Origin: Lamellibrachia satsuma
Lineage: Eukaryota; Annelida; Polychaeta; Sabellida; Siboglinidae
Assembly (NCBI GenBank): GCA_033239005.1
Contig: BSQZ01000005.1
Coordinates: forward strand, 3,997,001 to 4,061,000
Reading direction: 5' to 3'
Length of the DNA: 64,000 nt
A model generated the notes under the pieces. It ran no database searches. It saw nothing but the letters and a program-made list of their open reading frames with translations, and had not been told where the DNA came from. Below are positions 1 to 64,000 of the stretch, one piece after another; the stretch's first letter is position 1; each line of letters starts with the position of its first letter. The translations under genes and the position numbers were made by a program.

Positions 1-251
1 TCTGGACAACATTGGAATCTTAATGTAAATAAATATTTGGCATGACTTCGTTCGTTAGAAAAGAAACAAAAATAACAGGTTAATTGGAATAATGTTAAAT
101 GTAAATATGGACAAAATCAACTACATTTTACATATCACCTTAAGCTCCACATTACACCAGCTTTCGAGTATGAAACAATTGGTTGACAACGTGTTTTAAC
201 TAAACCGTATTATTACTATTAATGCCATAATTGTTTTATTGTGCCTCGCAG

Positions 252-64000
<63,749 letters not shown>

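Overview
The window is a slice through one giant plus-strand gene of the titin/connectin-twitchin family, the cytoplasmic Ig/Fn3 proteins of muscle thick filaments. It is open at both ends: no promoter, start codon, kinase domain, stop codon or poly(A) signal is present. I read 78 coding exons (252 to past 64000) separated by AT-rich GT-AG introns of about 190-1370 bp. They encode 81 domains (49 Fn3 and 32 Ig, the last Ig cut by the window edge) plus one acidic PEVK-like exon. The host is a metazoan. The domain order is neither the vertebrate titin pattern nor the Fn-Fn-Ig pattern of nematode and insect twitchin/projectin, so a non-vertebrate bilaterian is likely. I cannot name the phylum.

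Layout. The domains follow a strict 5-beat rhythm, Fn3-Fn3-Fn3-Ig-Ig, in which two versions alternate. This gives a 10-domain super-repeat that I label A(Ig)-B-C-D(Fn3)-E-F(Ig)-G-H-I(Fn3)-J(Ig), about 975 residues long. Super-repeats (SR): SR1 252-10033 (with the PEVK-like exon at 2126-3829 between B and C), SR2 10508-18770, SR3 19286-25715, SR4 26140-32677, SR5 33131-39825, SR6 40540-47204, SR7 47566 to about 55426, SR8 about 55427-62235. After SR8-I the expected J-A pair is replaced by an Ig pair of E-F type (62620-64000), so the register shifts there.

Gene structure. Every intron is phase 1 except one recurring phase 2 intron that splits the core Trp codon of E-class Ig domains. That intron is present in SR1, SR7, SR8 and the terminal Ig, and absent in SR2-SR6. 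H and I share one exon in SR1-SR6 but are split in SR7-SR8. Two more fusions are J-A at the SR7/SR8 boundary and C-D in SR8. SR3 and SR4 share several exons at roughly 95-98% identity by eye, while other exons and the introns between them have diverged, which points to exon-scale gene conversion or recent duplication.

Non-coding content. Introns hold long (AT)n tracts, CA/GT and GTGC tracts, a polypyrimidine tract of about 980 bp, and a 59-bp minisatellite that reiterates a 5' splice site. They also hold a tRNA-derived SINE, a related SINE tail, three copies of one LINE 3' end, a decayed LINE reverse-transcriptase C-terminus and a hAT-like MITE. No second gene, RNA gene or CRISPR array was seen.
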